Of a stretch of DNA of 64,000 nucleotides, positions 42,512-50,580 are shown in pieces. Source of the DNA: Anaerolineae bacterium (GTDB lineage: Bacteria > Chloroflexota > Anaerolineae > Aggregatilineales > Phototrophicaceae); assembly GCA_022843385.1 (NCBI GenBank), contig JALHNT010000005.1, positions 106,010-170,009 on the forward strand, written 5' to 3'. The position numbers and the translations under genes are program-made. Within the stretch, counting starts at the first letter, position 1. Each line of letters starts with the position of its first letter. The notes beneath the pieces are model-generated. The model was given only the letters and a program-made list of their open reading frames with translations, was not told the origin of the DNA and did not search any database.

Positions 42512-43360
42512 TCAGCGCCCGCCCATCCCGGTCATCGTTACACCCTTGATGATGCGTCGCTGGAAGATGATGTAGACGATGATGATCGGCACAGTGGCGA
42601 AGACCGCCCCGGCCAGCACCATCGGTCGATACTGTCCCGCATACGACGAGTTCAAAATCTGCAAGCCTACCGGCAAAGTCCGCATATCGATGCTGCTGGT
42701 GGTGATGAACGGCCACAGCAGATCGTTGTAATGCCCCAGGAACACCAGAATGCCCAGCGCCATCAGCGCGTTGGTCGAAAGCGGCAGCACCACATGACGG
42801 AAGCGACCCCAGTAGCTCGCCCCATCCAGGATGGCGGCCTCTTCCAGTTCCATCGGAATCTGCATGAAGAACTGGCGCAACAGGAACACCCCGAAGACGT
42901 TGGCTGCCCCCGGCCAGATCAGCGCATTAAAGGTATCGAGGAACTTGAGGTCGCGCATCAGCAGGAAGTTGGGGATCAGCGTCACCTGCGACGGCAGCAT
43001 GACGGTGATGAGCAGCAGCCCGAACAGGATGTTGTTGCCTGGGAAGCGCAACCGGGCGAAGGCATAGGCTGCCGGCGCACACAGCACCATCACGGCGGTG
43101 GTGTAGGCGGCGGCCGCGAACAGACTGTTACGCAGCCAGGTCGCCAGCTTCAGATCCGGCTGGGTGAACACGGTGTTGTAGTTGTCCAGCGTCGGCGTCA
43201 GCGTGATGAGGGGCGGCGGCCAGCGGTTGACTTCCTGATTGGTCATCAACGACTGCGAGAACGAGAAGAGCAGCGGGAACAGGACGAAGATGCTCAGGAT
43301 AATCAGGAAGACATAGGTCAAGCCATACTGGCCCAGATGATTAAATGTGCGACTATTCAT
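42512..43360 (-). CDS. Carbohydrate ABC transporter permease, MalG-like
   Basis: The start at 43360 (GAGGGAAG upstream) gives 282 residues with six TM helices. The EAA loop that docks to the ATPase is present (ELEEAAILDGASYWGRFRHVVLPLS, about 180-200), as in MalG/AraQ-type permeases. It is the second membrane subunit of a CUT1 sugar importer and is coupled to the partner permease (16 bp between its start and the partner's stop). No importer ATPase gene is in the window, so a shared MsmK-type ATPase is likely. Confidence 0.95.
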   Translation of the reverse strand: MNSRTFNHLGQYGLTYVFLIILSIFVLFPLLFSFSQSLMTNQEVNRWPPPLITLTPTLDNYNTVFTQPDLKLATWLRNSLFAAAAYTTAVMVLCAPAAYAFARLRFPGNNILFGLLLITVMLPSQVTLIPNFLLMRDLKFLDTFNALIWPGAANVFGVFLLRQFFMQIPMELEEAAILDGASYWGRFRHVVLPLSTNALMALGILVFLGHYNDLLWPFITTSSIDMRTLPVGLQILNSSYAGQYRPMVLAGAVFATVPIIIVYIIFQRRIIKGVTMTGMGGR

Positions 43361-43376
43361 CGTTGCTTCCCTCACC

Positions 43377-44321
43377 CTAATACTCGACCCGGCGGCCGAT
43401 CAGCCGGAACTGAACGACTGTGAAGAGCGCCATGATGACCGCCAGCGTCACCGCGACCGCCGAGCCGTAGCCCATGCGGAAGGCGCGCCAGGCCATCTCA
43501 TACAGGTAGTAGATGACGGTGTACGACGCTCGACCCGGCCCACCGGTCGTCATGATGAACGGCTGACCAAAGACCTGGAAGTGCGCAATCACGCCCGTGA
43601 CCGTCACGAACAGGATGGTGGGGCGCAGCAGTGGCAGGGTGATGTACCAGAAGAGCTGCCGACCATTCGCGCCATCGATCTTGGCGGCTTCGTAAAGCTG
43701 TTCCGGGATGCCCTGCAAGCCGGCGATGAAGATCAGCATCGGAAAGCCGAAACCCCACCAGATGGTCGTTAGACTGAGCGCCGGGATGACCAGACTCTCG
43801 TCGCCGAGCCAGTTGACAGGTCGGATGCCGATGAAGCTGAGAAAGTAATTGATGACACCGAACTGGGTACTGAGCAGCCAGACCCAGGTCAACCCGACCA
43901 CGCCCACCGAGAGCAGCGTGGGCATATAGAGCAGGACGCGGAAGAAACTCTGTCCGCGAATCGGCTGGGTGACGGCCAGCGCCGACGCCAGCGCGAGGAT
44001 GGTGGTGCCAAGCACCGTCAGCACAGCGAAGACGATAGTGTTTTGCAGCGCAATCCACCACACATAGTCGTTGAACAATTCCTGATAATTGCCCAGCCCG
44101 ATGTAGGGGCGGCTGGGGCGCAGGATTTGCCAGTCATAGAAGCTGAGGTTGACGGCGGTTGCAACTGAACGGACAACAAAAACCAGAAAGAAGATGAAGA
44201 ACGGGGTCAGGAAGAGATAGGCTGCCACCGCTTCACGGGTACGCAGCTTCATCTGAAACCGCCCAGCACCCGTCTTGGAGACCGCCGTTTGCGACGACAT
44301 CATCGCCTGTGAGTCGGACAT
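43377..44321 (-). CDS. Sugar ABC transporter permease, MalF-like
   Basis: From the ATG at 44321 the protein has 314 residues, six TM helices and the EAA motif in EQLYEAAKIDGANGRQLFWYITLPLLRPT (about 205-235). It pairs with the MalG-like permease to form the channel of a CUT1 oligosaccharide importer. An earlier TTG codon at 44336 is a poorer start. The region before it contains the terminator-like hairpins that separate it from the substrate-binding protein gene. Confidence 0.95.
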   Translation of the reverse strand: MSDSQAMMSSQTAVSKTGAGRFQMKLRTREAVAAYLFLTPFFIFFLVFVVRSVATAVNLSFYDWQILRPSRPYIGLGNYQELFNDYVWWIALQNTIVFAVLTVLGTTILALASALAVTQPIRGQSFFRVLLYMPTLLSVGVVGLTWVWLLSTQFGVINYFLSFIGIRPVNWLGDESLVIPALSLTTIWWGFGFPMLIFIAGLQGIPEQLYEAAKIDGANGRQLFWYITLPLLRPTILFVTVTGVIAHFQVFGQPFIMTTGGPGRASYTVIYYLYEMAWRAFRMGYGSAVAVTLAVIMALFTVVQFRLIGRRVEY

Positions 44322-44433
44322 ACACAATATCCTCAAACATTTAGGCTGTCGATCGTACCGGAATAGGTTGGATTGGAGGGAGTAATGCCGTAGTCATATT
44401 TTGACGGAATGCCACCCAATAAGACCAATCTTT

Positions 44434-44466
44434 GAAAAAAACATCCCCTCTTAAAGAAGGGAGGGG
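44434..44466 (-). terminator. Terminator-like hairpin between SBP and permease genes
   Basis: On the minus strand CCCCTC...GAGGGG (44466-44445) is followed by ATG and seven T residues (44441-44435). It would allow only part of the transcription to continue into the permease genes, as in other sugar ABC operons where the binding protein is made in excess. Confidence 0.7.
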
Positions 44467-44485
44467 CAGGCCAATGACCTGCCCC
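44463..44485 (-). promoter_or_regulatory. Competing hairpin upstream of the SBP/permease terminator
   Basis: GGGGCAGG and CCTGCCCC (44485-44463) form an 8-bp stem that shares four bases with the following terminator stem, so the two cannot both fold. This is the geometry of an attenuator or an RNA stabiliser just after the binding-protein stop codon. Confidence 0.6.
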
Positions 44486-44511
44486 ACTGAATTCGCTGAT
44501 CGGAACCGGCT

Positions 44512-45861
44512 TTAGCGGTTGCGATCCAGTACCTGCTGCATACGGGCGGCGGCATCGTCCAACGCCTGCTGCGCCGTCTTCTGGTTGTTGAGCGCGGCGC
44601 TCAGTTCGGGATCGAGGGCGGCATACATTTCCTGCACGGCCACGTTCTGGATGTCCAGAATGCCGTAAGCGCTGAAGCTCTCGCCCAGGATGATGTTGGA
44701 GGGGTAGTTCACCGGGTCAAGCGCGGCCTGAGCCGAGAGACGAGCGGGAACCTGACCGGAGGCGGCCCAGGCCACCTGATTGTCGCTGACCCAGCGCACC
44801 AGACGTTCAACGGCGGCCAGCTTCTCGCCTTCCAGACCGACTGGCAGCATCCAGTTGTGAATGCCGAACCAGGCCGCCGGCTGCTCGCCAAACTGGAAGT
44901 TCGGCCAGGCCGCGCCATCGATGTCGGTCTGATCAACGGCGAAGTTACGGAACCAGCTACCGGTCGGCAGCACGGCCACGGCACCAGCCGAGAAACCCTG
45001 CCAGCTATCGAAACCGGCTTCGGGCGGGGACACATTGTAGGTGTAGACCAGATCGATGAACTGCTGCAGCGCCTTGACGCCGGCTTCTGAGTTGATGGTG
45101 ACGGTCGAGCCATCTTCGCTCAACACGCTGCCGCCATTCTGCGCCAGGGCGGCCAGGAAGTTCACGCGCGGCCATTCGCTGACGGTGAAGCCCCACTGAA
45201 CCACATTTTCCTTGTCAAAGTCGGGCGAGGCGGCGTTGTTGCCGTTGGCATCCAGCGTCAACTGCTGGAACAGAGCGACCCAGCCTTCATAAGTGGTGGG
45301 CGGGGCAGCTTCGGGATCCACGCCAGCCTTCTCAAAGGCACCCTTATTGATCCACAGACCGCGACCATGATTGTCCAGCGGAATGGCATAGGGGACACCC
45401 TGATAGCTCACACCATTGGCGGTCACTTCAGAAATATCATCGCTGGGGAACCAGCCACCATTGGCGCTGTACCAGCCGCTCAGATCCTTCAGCACGCCGT
45501 AGCTGGCGAACTGAGGAATTTCCGAAGCGTGCAGGATGAACACATCAGGTGGGCTGCCAGCTACAAACGCGGTTTGCAGCTTGGTGTAGAGGGTGTTCCA
45601 GGGGATGATTTCAGTGGTGATCGAAATATCGGGATTTTCGGCGATGAAGTCGGCCAGCATGGCATTCAGCGTCACGCCATCCGAACCCGTCAGACCGTTC
45701 CAGAACGAAATCTTGATGGCACCGGTGCCAAGTTCAGAGACAATGGCGGTCGGTTCCGGCGGGGTGTCCTGGGCAACGGTGCTGACCAGTGACATCGAAA
45801 ATACTATTGCCAGGAGCAACGCGACTAAAGAAATCCCGAGTAAAGTCCCACGCTTGAACAT
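44512..45861 (-). CDS. Extracellular sugar-binding protein of the ABC importer
   Basis: From the ATG at 45861 (GAGGAG 7 bp upstream) the protein has 449 residues with an N-terminal signal region (KRGTLLGISLVALLLAIVFSMSLVSTVAQ). The mature part is a type-1 solute-binding protein fold: KISFWNGLTGSDGVTLNAMLADFIAENPDI, PPDVFILHASEIPQFASYG and a DRLVRWVSDNQVAWA region near the C-terminus. It would bind arabino-oligosaccharides or a similar sugar and deliver them to the two permeases. It is the first and probably most expressed gene of the operon, being separated from the permeases by hairpins. Confidence 0.93.
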   Translation of the reverse strand: MFKRGTLLGISLVALLLAIVFSMSLVSTVAQDTPPEPTAIVSELGTGAIKISFWNGLTGSDGVTLNAMLADFIAENPDISITTEIIPWNTLYTKLQTAFVAGSPPDVFILHASEIPQFASYGVLKDLSGWYSANGGWFPSDDISEVTANGVSYQGVPYAIPLDNHGRGLWINKGAFEKAGVDPEAAPPTTYEGWVALFQQLTLDANGNNAASPDFDKENVVQWGFTVSEWPRVNFLAALAQNGGSVLSEDGSTVTINSEAGVKALQQFIDLVYTYNVSPPEAGFDSWQGFSAGAVAVLPTGSWFRNFAVDQTDIDGAAWPNFQFGEQPAAWFGIHNWMLPVGLEGEKLAAVERLVRWVSDNQVAWAASGQVPARLSAQAALDPVNYPSNIILGESFSAYGILDIQNVAVQEMYAALDPELSAALNNQKTAQQALDDAAARMQQVLDRNR

Positions 45862-46035
45862 GAATTTTCTCCTCAAACTAGACCTTCACGAATTGTTTTT
45901 TGGAACAGTAGTCACAGCATACGATGGTGGAAAACCGGATTGAGGCAGGGTACAGCGTCGGTCAACAAAGCCTTCAGCGGTCTTCCAGTTGTCACACCTC
46001 CTCATATCGATTAAACTCTGAATGAAGAAAACGAA

Positions 46036-46057
46036 TTCATGCATACGAATGCATGAA
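46036..46057. promoter_or_regulatory. LacI-type operator overlapping the ABC operon start site
   Basis: TTCATGCAT-ACGA-ATGCATGAA is a perfect 9-bp inverted repeat with a central CG, the layout of LacI-family operators. It covers the predicted transcription start of the ABC operon promoter (about 46055) and lies 148 bp before the divergent lacI start, so it should repress the importer and possibly the regulator. Confidence 0.85.
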
Positions 46058-46061
46058 AGTG

Positions 46062-46090
46062 ATTAGAACATAGCCTGATAGACTTGTCAA
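46062..46090 (-). promoter_or_regulatory. Sigma-70 promoter of the sugar ABC operon
   Basis: On the minus strand TTGACA (46090-46085) is followed at 17 bp by TCTAAT (46067-46062). The predicted start near 46055 lies inside the LacI operator, a classic repression arrangement, and leaves a leader of about 190 nt before the SBP start codon. A shorter sequence related to the operator (GCATACGATGG) lies at 45918-45928 in the leader. Confidence 0.75.
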
Positions 46091-46204
46091 ATGAGTATTT
46101 TGCCTGGAATGGTGTGATTTGACGCCGATTGGGCTGCCCCTGATGATACGGCGGCCTGCACTCAGGGCGACTTCCGCCTGGCACAGGATGGATGAAACAG
46201 AACG

Positions 46205-47239
46205 ATGAAACAACCAAAGCTCAAGGGTAAAGCCCCGACGATGCACGACGTCGCCCGGTTGGCGGGCGTGTCACAGCCCACTGTGTCGCGGGTGCTGAAC
46301 CAGAACGACACTTCGGTGCAGATCAGCGAGGAAACCCGTTACCGGGTGCATCAGGCGGTTGAGGCGCTTGGCTATCGCCCGAATGTCATCGCCCGCAGCC
46401 TGCGCACCCAGCGCACCCAGACTATCGCCCTGATGATTGCCGACATCTCCAACGCTTTCTACCACCCTATTGCGCGGGCCGTCCAGGATATTGCGCGGCA
46501 ATTTGATTACGAAGTGCTGATCTCCAATAGCGATCATGTCTATGAACACGAAAAGCACTTCTGTGAGATTGTCCTGCGACGCGGTGTGGATGGCGCGATT
46601 CTGGTGCCGATTCGGCTGACCGGCGATGATCTGGATGAATACATGTCGCAGACGCATATTCCTTTTGTGGTATTGGGGCATCACTTCTATCACCCGCACG
46701 TCGATGTCGTCTATATGGATGACGAGCGCGCCACCTATGAAACTACTCGCTGGCTCATCAGCGAGCGCGGGCATACCTGCATTGGTTACATCGGCGTTCC
46801 CGATATTCTGCCGCCTGGTCCGCGCCGTCTGCGCGGGTTTCATCGCGCTCTGGTGGATTGTGGTCTGACGGCTGATCCCCGCTTCATCCTGGAAAGCGAC
46901 TTCACTATGGAAGGGGGGCGGCGCATCGCCCACCAGTTGATACAGCAGCGAGAAATACCCTCGGCTTTGATGGTAGCAAATGACCTGATGGCGATTGGTC
47001 TGATCCTGGCGCTTCAGGATGCCGGTTATCACATCCCTGAAGATGTCGCGATTGTTGGCTTCGATAACATCCCGGAGGCCACCGTCGTCCGGCCGACGTT
47101 AACCACCATCGCCCAGAATCCGCGTGATCTGGGTGAGAAGCTGGCCCATGCCTTGTTCGAGCGTATCGAAAACCCGGAGTTGACCGAGCGCCGTCTGTTC
47201 GAGAGTTCCTACCAGCTCATCGTACGAAATTCGGCCTGA
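46205..47239 (+). CDS. LacI-family transcriptional regulator of the arabinan locus
   Basis: The 344-residue protein has the LacI DNA-binding start (HDVARLAGVSQPTVSRVLNQ, about 14-33, with the hinge region RPNVIARSLRT) and a periplasmic-binding-protein-like effector domain (IALMIADISNAFYHPIARAVQDIARQ and DDERATYETTRWLISERGHTCIGYIG). It is divergent from the importer operon and its operator lies in the shared gap. The inducer is probably an arabino-oligosaccharide or arabinose derivative, by context. A symmetrical CATTCGAATG immediately after its stop codon (47252-47261) resembles a weaker site. Confidence 0.94.
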   Translation: MKQPKLKGKAPTMHDVARLAGVSQPTVSRVLNQNDTSVQISEETRYRVHQAVEALGYRPNVIARSLRTQRTQTIALMIADISNAFYHPIARAVQDIARQFDYEVLISNSDHVYEHEKHFCEIVLRRGVDGAILVPIRLTGDDLDEYMSQTHIPFVVLGHHFYHPHVDVVYMDDERATYETTRWLISERGHTCIGYIGVPDILPPGPRRLRGFHRALVDCGLTADPRFILESDFTMEGGRRIAHQLIQQREIPSALMVANDLMAIGLILALQDAGYHIPEDVAIVGFDNIPEATVVRPTLTTIAQNPRDLGEKLAHALFERIENPELTERRLFESSYQLIVRNSA

Positions 47240-47600
47240 TCCACTGGCTGGCATTCGAATGTGCGTGACCACTTCACGCTCAGTGATTCCTGATGTTGGT
47301 AAATATCCCAACATATCCCAACATATCGCCAATGGGCGATCATTTTTCCAGCAATTGTAGAAATATATCCCAAGTTTAAGACTGATGGGCTTATATGAAC
47401 AAGCACATTAATGTGCCGTGATTCAAGCGATTCAGCGGTTATTCAGCAGGCCATCTTCCCGTAGAGCCACCCTTACAAGTGCTATGACTCAAGATACAGC
47501 CAGCCTGATACCAGAGGCCAATTGTTAACGTTTCCGCCAAAGACTTATCCCAACCTTAAAATTTTCGACATTTTAACATTCTTGGGGAGAAATTCAGTTG
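47240..47600. other. AT-rich region upstream of dnaA, possible origin of replication
   Basis: The ~360-bp stretch is lower in GC and holds repeated TATCCCAA motifs: two in tandem with ATATC at 47301-47326, one at about 47366-47373 and one at about 47546-47553. It also has a short stem (ATCGCC-AAT-GGGCGAT, 47325-47340). TTATCCCAA differs from the classical DnaA box TTATCCACA at two positions. Position beside dnaA and base composition fit an oriC, but no strict DnaA box was found, so this stays a proposal. Confidence 0.35.
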
Positions 47601-47626
47601 AGGTTGTGCGTTCGATGGGGTATACT
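47598..47626 (+). promoter_or_regulatory. Predicted dnaA promoter
   Basis: TTGAGG (47598-47603) and TATACT (47621-47626) are 17 bp apart. Transcription would start near 47633 and give a 180-nt leader that includes the terminator-like hairpin at 47679-47711. Confidence 0.55.
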
Positions 47627-47678
47627 GATCGATACATAACCACCTAGAACCAGACTTAATCCCCACACCCAAATCTGG

Positions 47679-47711
47679 CGGGGGCTGCACAACGGTCCCC
47701 GGTGGTTTTTT
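47679..47711 (+). terminator. Hairpin with T tract in the dnaA leader, possible attenuator
   Basis: CGGGGGCTG and CGGTCCCCG (with two G-T pairs and loop CACAA) form a stable stem followed by GGTGG and six T, then further T runs. It lies in the predicted leader of dnaA, about 100 bp before the start codon, so it may reduce or regulate dnaA transcription; alternatively it ends the lacI transcript. Confidence 0.5.
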
Positions 47712-47811
47712 GACCCTTTTTTTCAGCCAACGGTCTGGCGCGGCAGGGACAGCGTTTCCTGTTTGGATTTGATTTCCCCCGCGCCGGTAAGCATCCTTAA
47801 AGGTCGTGATC

Positions 47812-49221
47812 GTGAATCCGCAAGAGGCGTGGAACATTGCCTACAATCAGCTCGAGCTTCAGTTAGACCGGGCCACCTTCGAGACCTGGCTGCGCGGCGC
47901 GGCGTTCGTCAACCATATGCCCGCCGAAGACGGCAGCGATGGCGGGACTTTCGTCATCGGCGTCGCCAACAGCTATGCCCGCGATATGCTGCAACACCGT
48001 CTGTACCGCGAAATCCGCCGCGTGCTGGGGGATGTGACCGGGCAGCCAGTGGAACTGAGCTTTGAAGTAGCGCGCCCGGCAGTGACATCCGTCGAAGCGG
48101 ATGAACTGCCTCTGTTCCGCCTGCTTAACAGCCAGCGCCCGGAACGGGATAGCCTGCCGGCGCTGCACCAGCAGGTCAGCCGCCCGCAGCGCCCAGAGCT
48201 GCCGGAAAGCGAGCTGAACCCACGTTTCACCTTCGAGCGCTTCCTGGCGAACTCGCATAATCGCCTGACCTACGAAGCCGCTATGGCGGTCGCGGAGTAT
48301 CCTGCCAGCCAGTACAACCCCTTTTTGGTTTATGGTGGCGTCGGTCTGGGCAAAACCCACCTGCTGCAATCCATCGCCCATGTCTGCAAGGCGCGCGGGC
48401 AGCGTGTCATCTACATCCCGTCCGAGGTCTTCACCAACGACCTGATCGACGCCATTCGCCAGCGGACGACGGCTATGTTCCGTGAACGCTATCGCTCGGC
48501 GGATGTGCTGCTGGTCGATGACATCCAGTTCATCGCCGGCAAGGAAAGTACGCAGGAAGAATTTTTTCATACCTTCAATGCGCTTTATACCTATAACAAA
48601 CAGATCGTCCTGGCCTCTGACCGGCATCCTTCGGAACTGACGCTGCTGGAAGACCGGCTGCGCTCACGCTTCAGCGGTGGGCTGGTGATGGACTTGCAGC
48701 CGCCCGAGTTCGAGACGCGCCTGGCGATCCTTCAGATGTGGGCGCAGGAACGCAGCATTCAGCTCCCGTCCAACGCCGCCGAGATGATCGCCGAGCAAGC
48801 CCGCACCAATATCCGCGAGCTGGAAGGTATCTTCAATCAGGTGGTCGCCACTATGCAGTTCGCCCGCCGCCCGGTGACGCGCGACATGGCCGAGAGTGCG
48901 GTGCTGACTTATCGCAAGCCGCGCCACCACAGCCTGACGCTGCACCGGCTGCTGGAGGTGGTCGCCCATTATTACAAGTTCGCCACCAGCGATCTGACCG
49001 GCCCGCGCCGCACTGCCCGCCTCAATCAGGCGCGGCAAGTGGCGATGTATCTGGCGCGCGAGATCACGCTGGCCTCGCTGCCACAGATCGGTGATGCGTT
49101 TGGTGGGCGCTCGCACAGCACCGTGCTGCACTCCTGCAATAAAGTGGAAGAAGAACTGAGTGTCGATGCCCTGCTGCGCCAGGATGTCGAAGCGCTGCAC
49201 AAGCTCCTGCTGGGGGAGTAG
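47812..49221 (+). CDS. dnaA: Chromosomal replication initiator protein DnaA
   Basis: The protein has domain I (MNPQEAWNIAYNQLELQLDRATFETWLRG), a linker, an AAA+ core with Walker A (YGGVGLGKTHLLQ), Walker B (LLVDDIQF) and sensor regions, and the C-terminal DnaA-box-binding domain with HTH signature (GGRSHSTVLHSCNKV). It opens the origin and loads helicase. A GTG at 47812 is preferred because AAAGG lies 8 bp upstream; GTG at 47806 is too close. The last 31 coding bases are duplicated at 50581-50611 beyond a 1.4-kb inserted segment. Confidence 0.97.
   Translation: MNPQEAWNIAYNQLELQLDRATFETWLRGAAFVNHMPAEDGSDGGTFVIGVANSYARDMLQHRLYREIRRVLGDVTGQPVELSFEVARPAVTSVEADELPLFRLLNSQRPERDSLPALHQQVSRPQRPELPESELNPRFTFERFLANSHNRLTYEAAMAVAEYPASQYNPFLVYGGVGLGKTHLLQSIAHVCKARGQRVIYIPSEVFTNDLIDAIRQRTTAMFRERYRSADVLLVDDIQFIAGKESTQEEFFHTFNALYTYNKQIVLASDRHPSELTLLEDRLRSRFSGGLVMDLQPPEFETRLAILQMWAQERSIQLPSNAAEMIAEQARTNIRELEGIFNQVVATMQFARRPVTRDMAESAVLTYRKPRHHSLTLHRLLEVVAHYYKFATSDLTGPRRTARLNQARQVAMYLAREITLASLPQIGDAFGGRSHSTVLHSCNKVEEELSVDALLRQDVEALHKLLLGE
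49189..49219 (+). repeat. dnaA 3'-end repeat, copy 1 (within the gene)
   Basis: Thirty-one bases spanning the last dnaA codons and the first base of the stop match 50581-50611 at 28 positions. This is the left junction of the inserted segment. Confidence 0.9.
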
Positions 49222-49222
49222 G

Positions 49223-49438
49223 TCTGCAACTATTGTTCGTATTTCCCTTGAAGATAGGGACTGGAACCAGGTGTCTGCCGCACCTTTGTTAACCATTTCT
49301 GATAAACTCGCTGAGCTGAAAGTGAGTGATATATGGGTTAGCCCATCTCCAAACAAGATAAGTCACCTTATCAATACAGGTTGGCAGCAAATCAAGGGTG
49401 ACAGACTACAAAAGCTGAGAATTAAATCGTCTCAATGA
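49223..49438 (+). pseudogene. Tail of a protein-coding gene cut off at the dnaA junction
   Basis: Immediately after the dnaA stop, in another frame, about 71 codons read as a natural-looking protein tail (ISLEDRDWNQVSAAPLLTISDKLAELKVS...LQKLRIKSSQ) without its own start codon or ribosome site. It ends 7 bp into the convergent HEAT gene. It is most simply the 3' end of a foreign gene carried in with the inserted segment. Family not recognised. Confidence 0.45.
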
Positions 49439-50562
49439 GAGGGATGATTCGGATGATAACCATGTTGTTCCCATACCCGAATGACTGTGCCTTGAACACT
49501 CGTATCAATATCAAACAGGAAATCCACCAGTTGTGGAAGCATGGTTGATCCAAGCAGATTGACGAGAGCTTTGATGGCTTCCCCTCTAACCATCTCATCT
49601 GGATCAGATAAAGCCGTGTAAAGCGGTTGAAGAGATTGCTCATCTTTCAAGCTTCCAAGAGCTTCAATTGCGTAGCATTTTGGCCCGCGTCTTTCATCGG
49701 TTTGCAGCACATCAATCAGAGCCGGTACCGCGCGAATATCTCCGATCCGCTTGAGAGCCCATGCAGCCTGACGGCAAACAAGCGAGTCTTCGTCCTTAAG
49801 ACTATTGATAAGAATATTCAGTCCTTCATTTTGATACTCTTCCGTATAGTAGAGTCCTTCCGCCGCCCACTGGATTACCTCGACATCAGGATCAGCAAGG
49901 ACCGCTGCCAAGGCGGATTGTGCTGCCTGAGTGCGATGTTTTGATAATCCCTTTGCTGCCTCAGCGCGAACACCACTATCGACATCCTGCAATGCGCTGA
50001 TCAGAATGTTTATCAGGGACTTCTCATCCACAGTTTGCGAGATAATCCCGAGTGCATAAATCGCCCGTTTGCGAACGATTGGATCAGGATCCTGGCTTGC
50101 TGTGATCAGTCGGTCGATATACTTCTCCTGATAATCAGCAATCAGTTGAGCAGTTCCCCGTCCAAACCAGTGGCTCGGACCCCTCAACTCTTCAAACACA
50201 GCGTCCACCGCATTCTTCGTCCCAATCTTCAGTAAAGCAAAAAGGGCATCCCCCCGAGCATGTCCCGTCCACTTTGGAAGGAAGTCAATCAGCACATCAG
50301 CGCACTGTTCGTCACCAATATCCCCCAATACAGCAATCACATCGTATAAGTTGACGTGTTCCCATGCCAACGTATTCACTGCTTCGCAAAGCAGACTCAG
50401 CCCTTCGGTCTTGCCGGCCTGCGCCAGCTTAAGGGCATGCCGATAGCGAACCGACAAATCATCGGATTCAGAAGGTTGAATATCGACTATGTTGCTGTGC
50501 TTGTCCATCGAGGCATGCTCCTCATACGGCACACTTATTCTCACAAGAAGCTGATCTTCCAT
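49432..50562 (-). CDS. HEAT-repeat protein (PBS lyase-type repeats)
   Basis: From the ATG at 50562 the protein has 376 residues, nearly all consecutive HEAT/PBS-lyase-like repeats of ~31 residues (DPDPIVRKRAIYALGIIS, DVDSGVRAEAAKGLSKHR, DPDVEVIQWAAEGLYYT, DEDSLVCRQAAWALKRIGD, DERRGPKCYAIEALGSLKD, DPDEMVRGEAIKALVNLLG). Such scaffolds bind proteins or serve phycobilin lyases; the function here is unknown. There is no Shine-Dalgarno sequence and only 18 bp separate the start from the second dnaA repeat, so the 5' end or promoter may be truncated. Codon usage and GC differ from neighbours. Confidence 0.88.
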   Translation of the reverse strand: MEDQLLVRISVPYEEHASMDKHSNIVDIQPSESDDLSVRYRHALKLAQAGKTEGLSLLCEAVNTLAWEHVNLYDVIAVLGDIGDEQCADVLIDFLPKWTGHARGDALFALLKIGTKNAVDAVFEELRGPSHWFGRGTAQLIADYQEKYIDRLITASQDPDPIVRKRAIYALGIISQTVDEKSLINILISALQDVDSGVRAEAAKGLSKHRTQAAQSALAAVLADPDVEVIQWAAEGLYYTEEYQNEGLNILINSLKDEDSLVCRQAAWALKRIGDIRAVPALIDVLQTDERRGPKCYAIEALGSLKDEQSLQPLYTALSDPDEMVRGEAIKALVNLLGSTMLPQLVDFLFDIDTSVQGTVIRVWEQHGYHPNHPSH

Positions 50563-50580
50563 CAAAATGTCAACACGTTT

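Larger units (their letters stand above)
49220..50580. mobile_element. Captured segment at the dnaA 3' end (1.36 kb, HEAT-repeat cargo)
   Basis: The segment lies between two copies of the dnaA 3' end in the same orientation, has lower GC than its neighbours and carries the tail of one gene and a HEAT-repeat gene whose start abuts the right copy. This is the pattern left by site-specific insertion into the end of a gene, where the end is rebuilt. No integrase or inverted repeats are seen, so a decayed or incomplete element is possible. Confidence 0.55.

Noticed and set aside
47240-47812. A canonical DnaA-box cluster defining oriC
   Set aside because: No exact TTATCCACA was found; only divergent TATCCCAA repeats, so the origin is kept as a low-confidence proposal.
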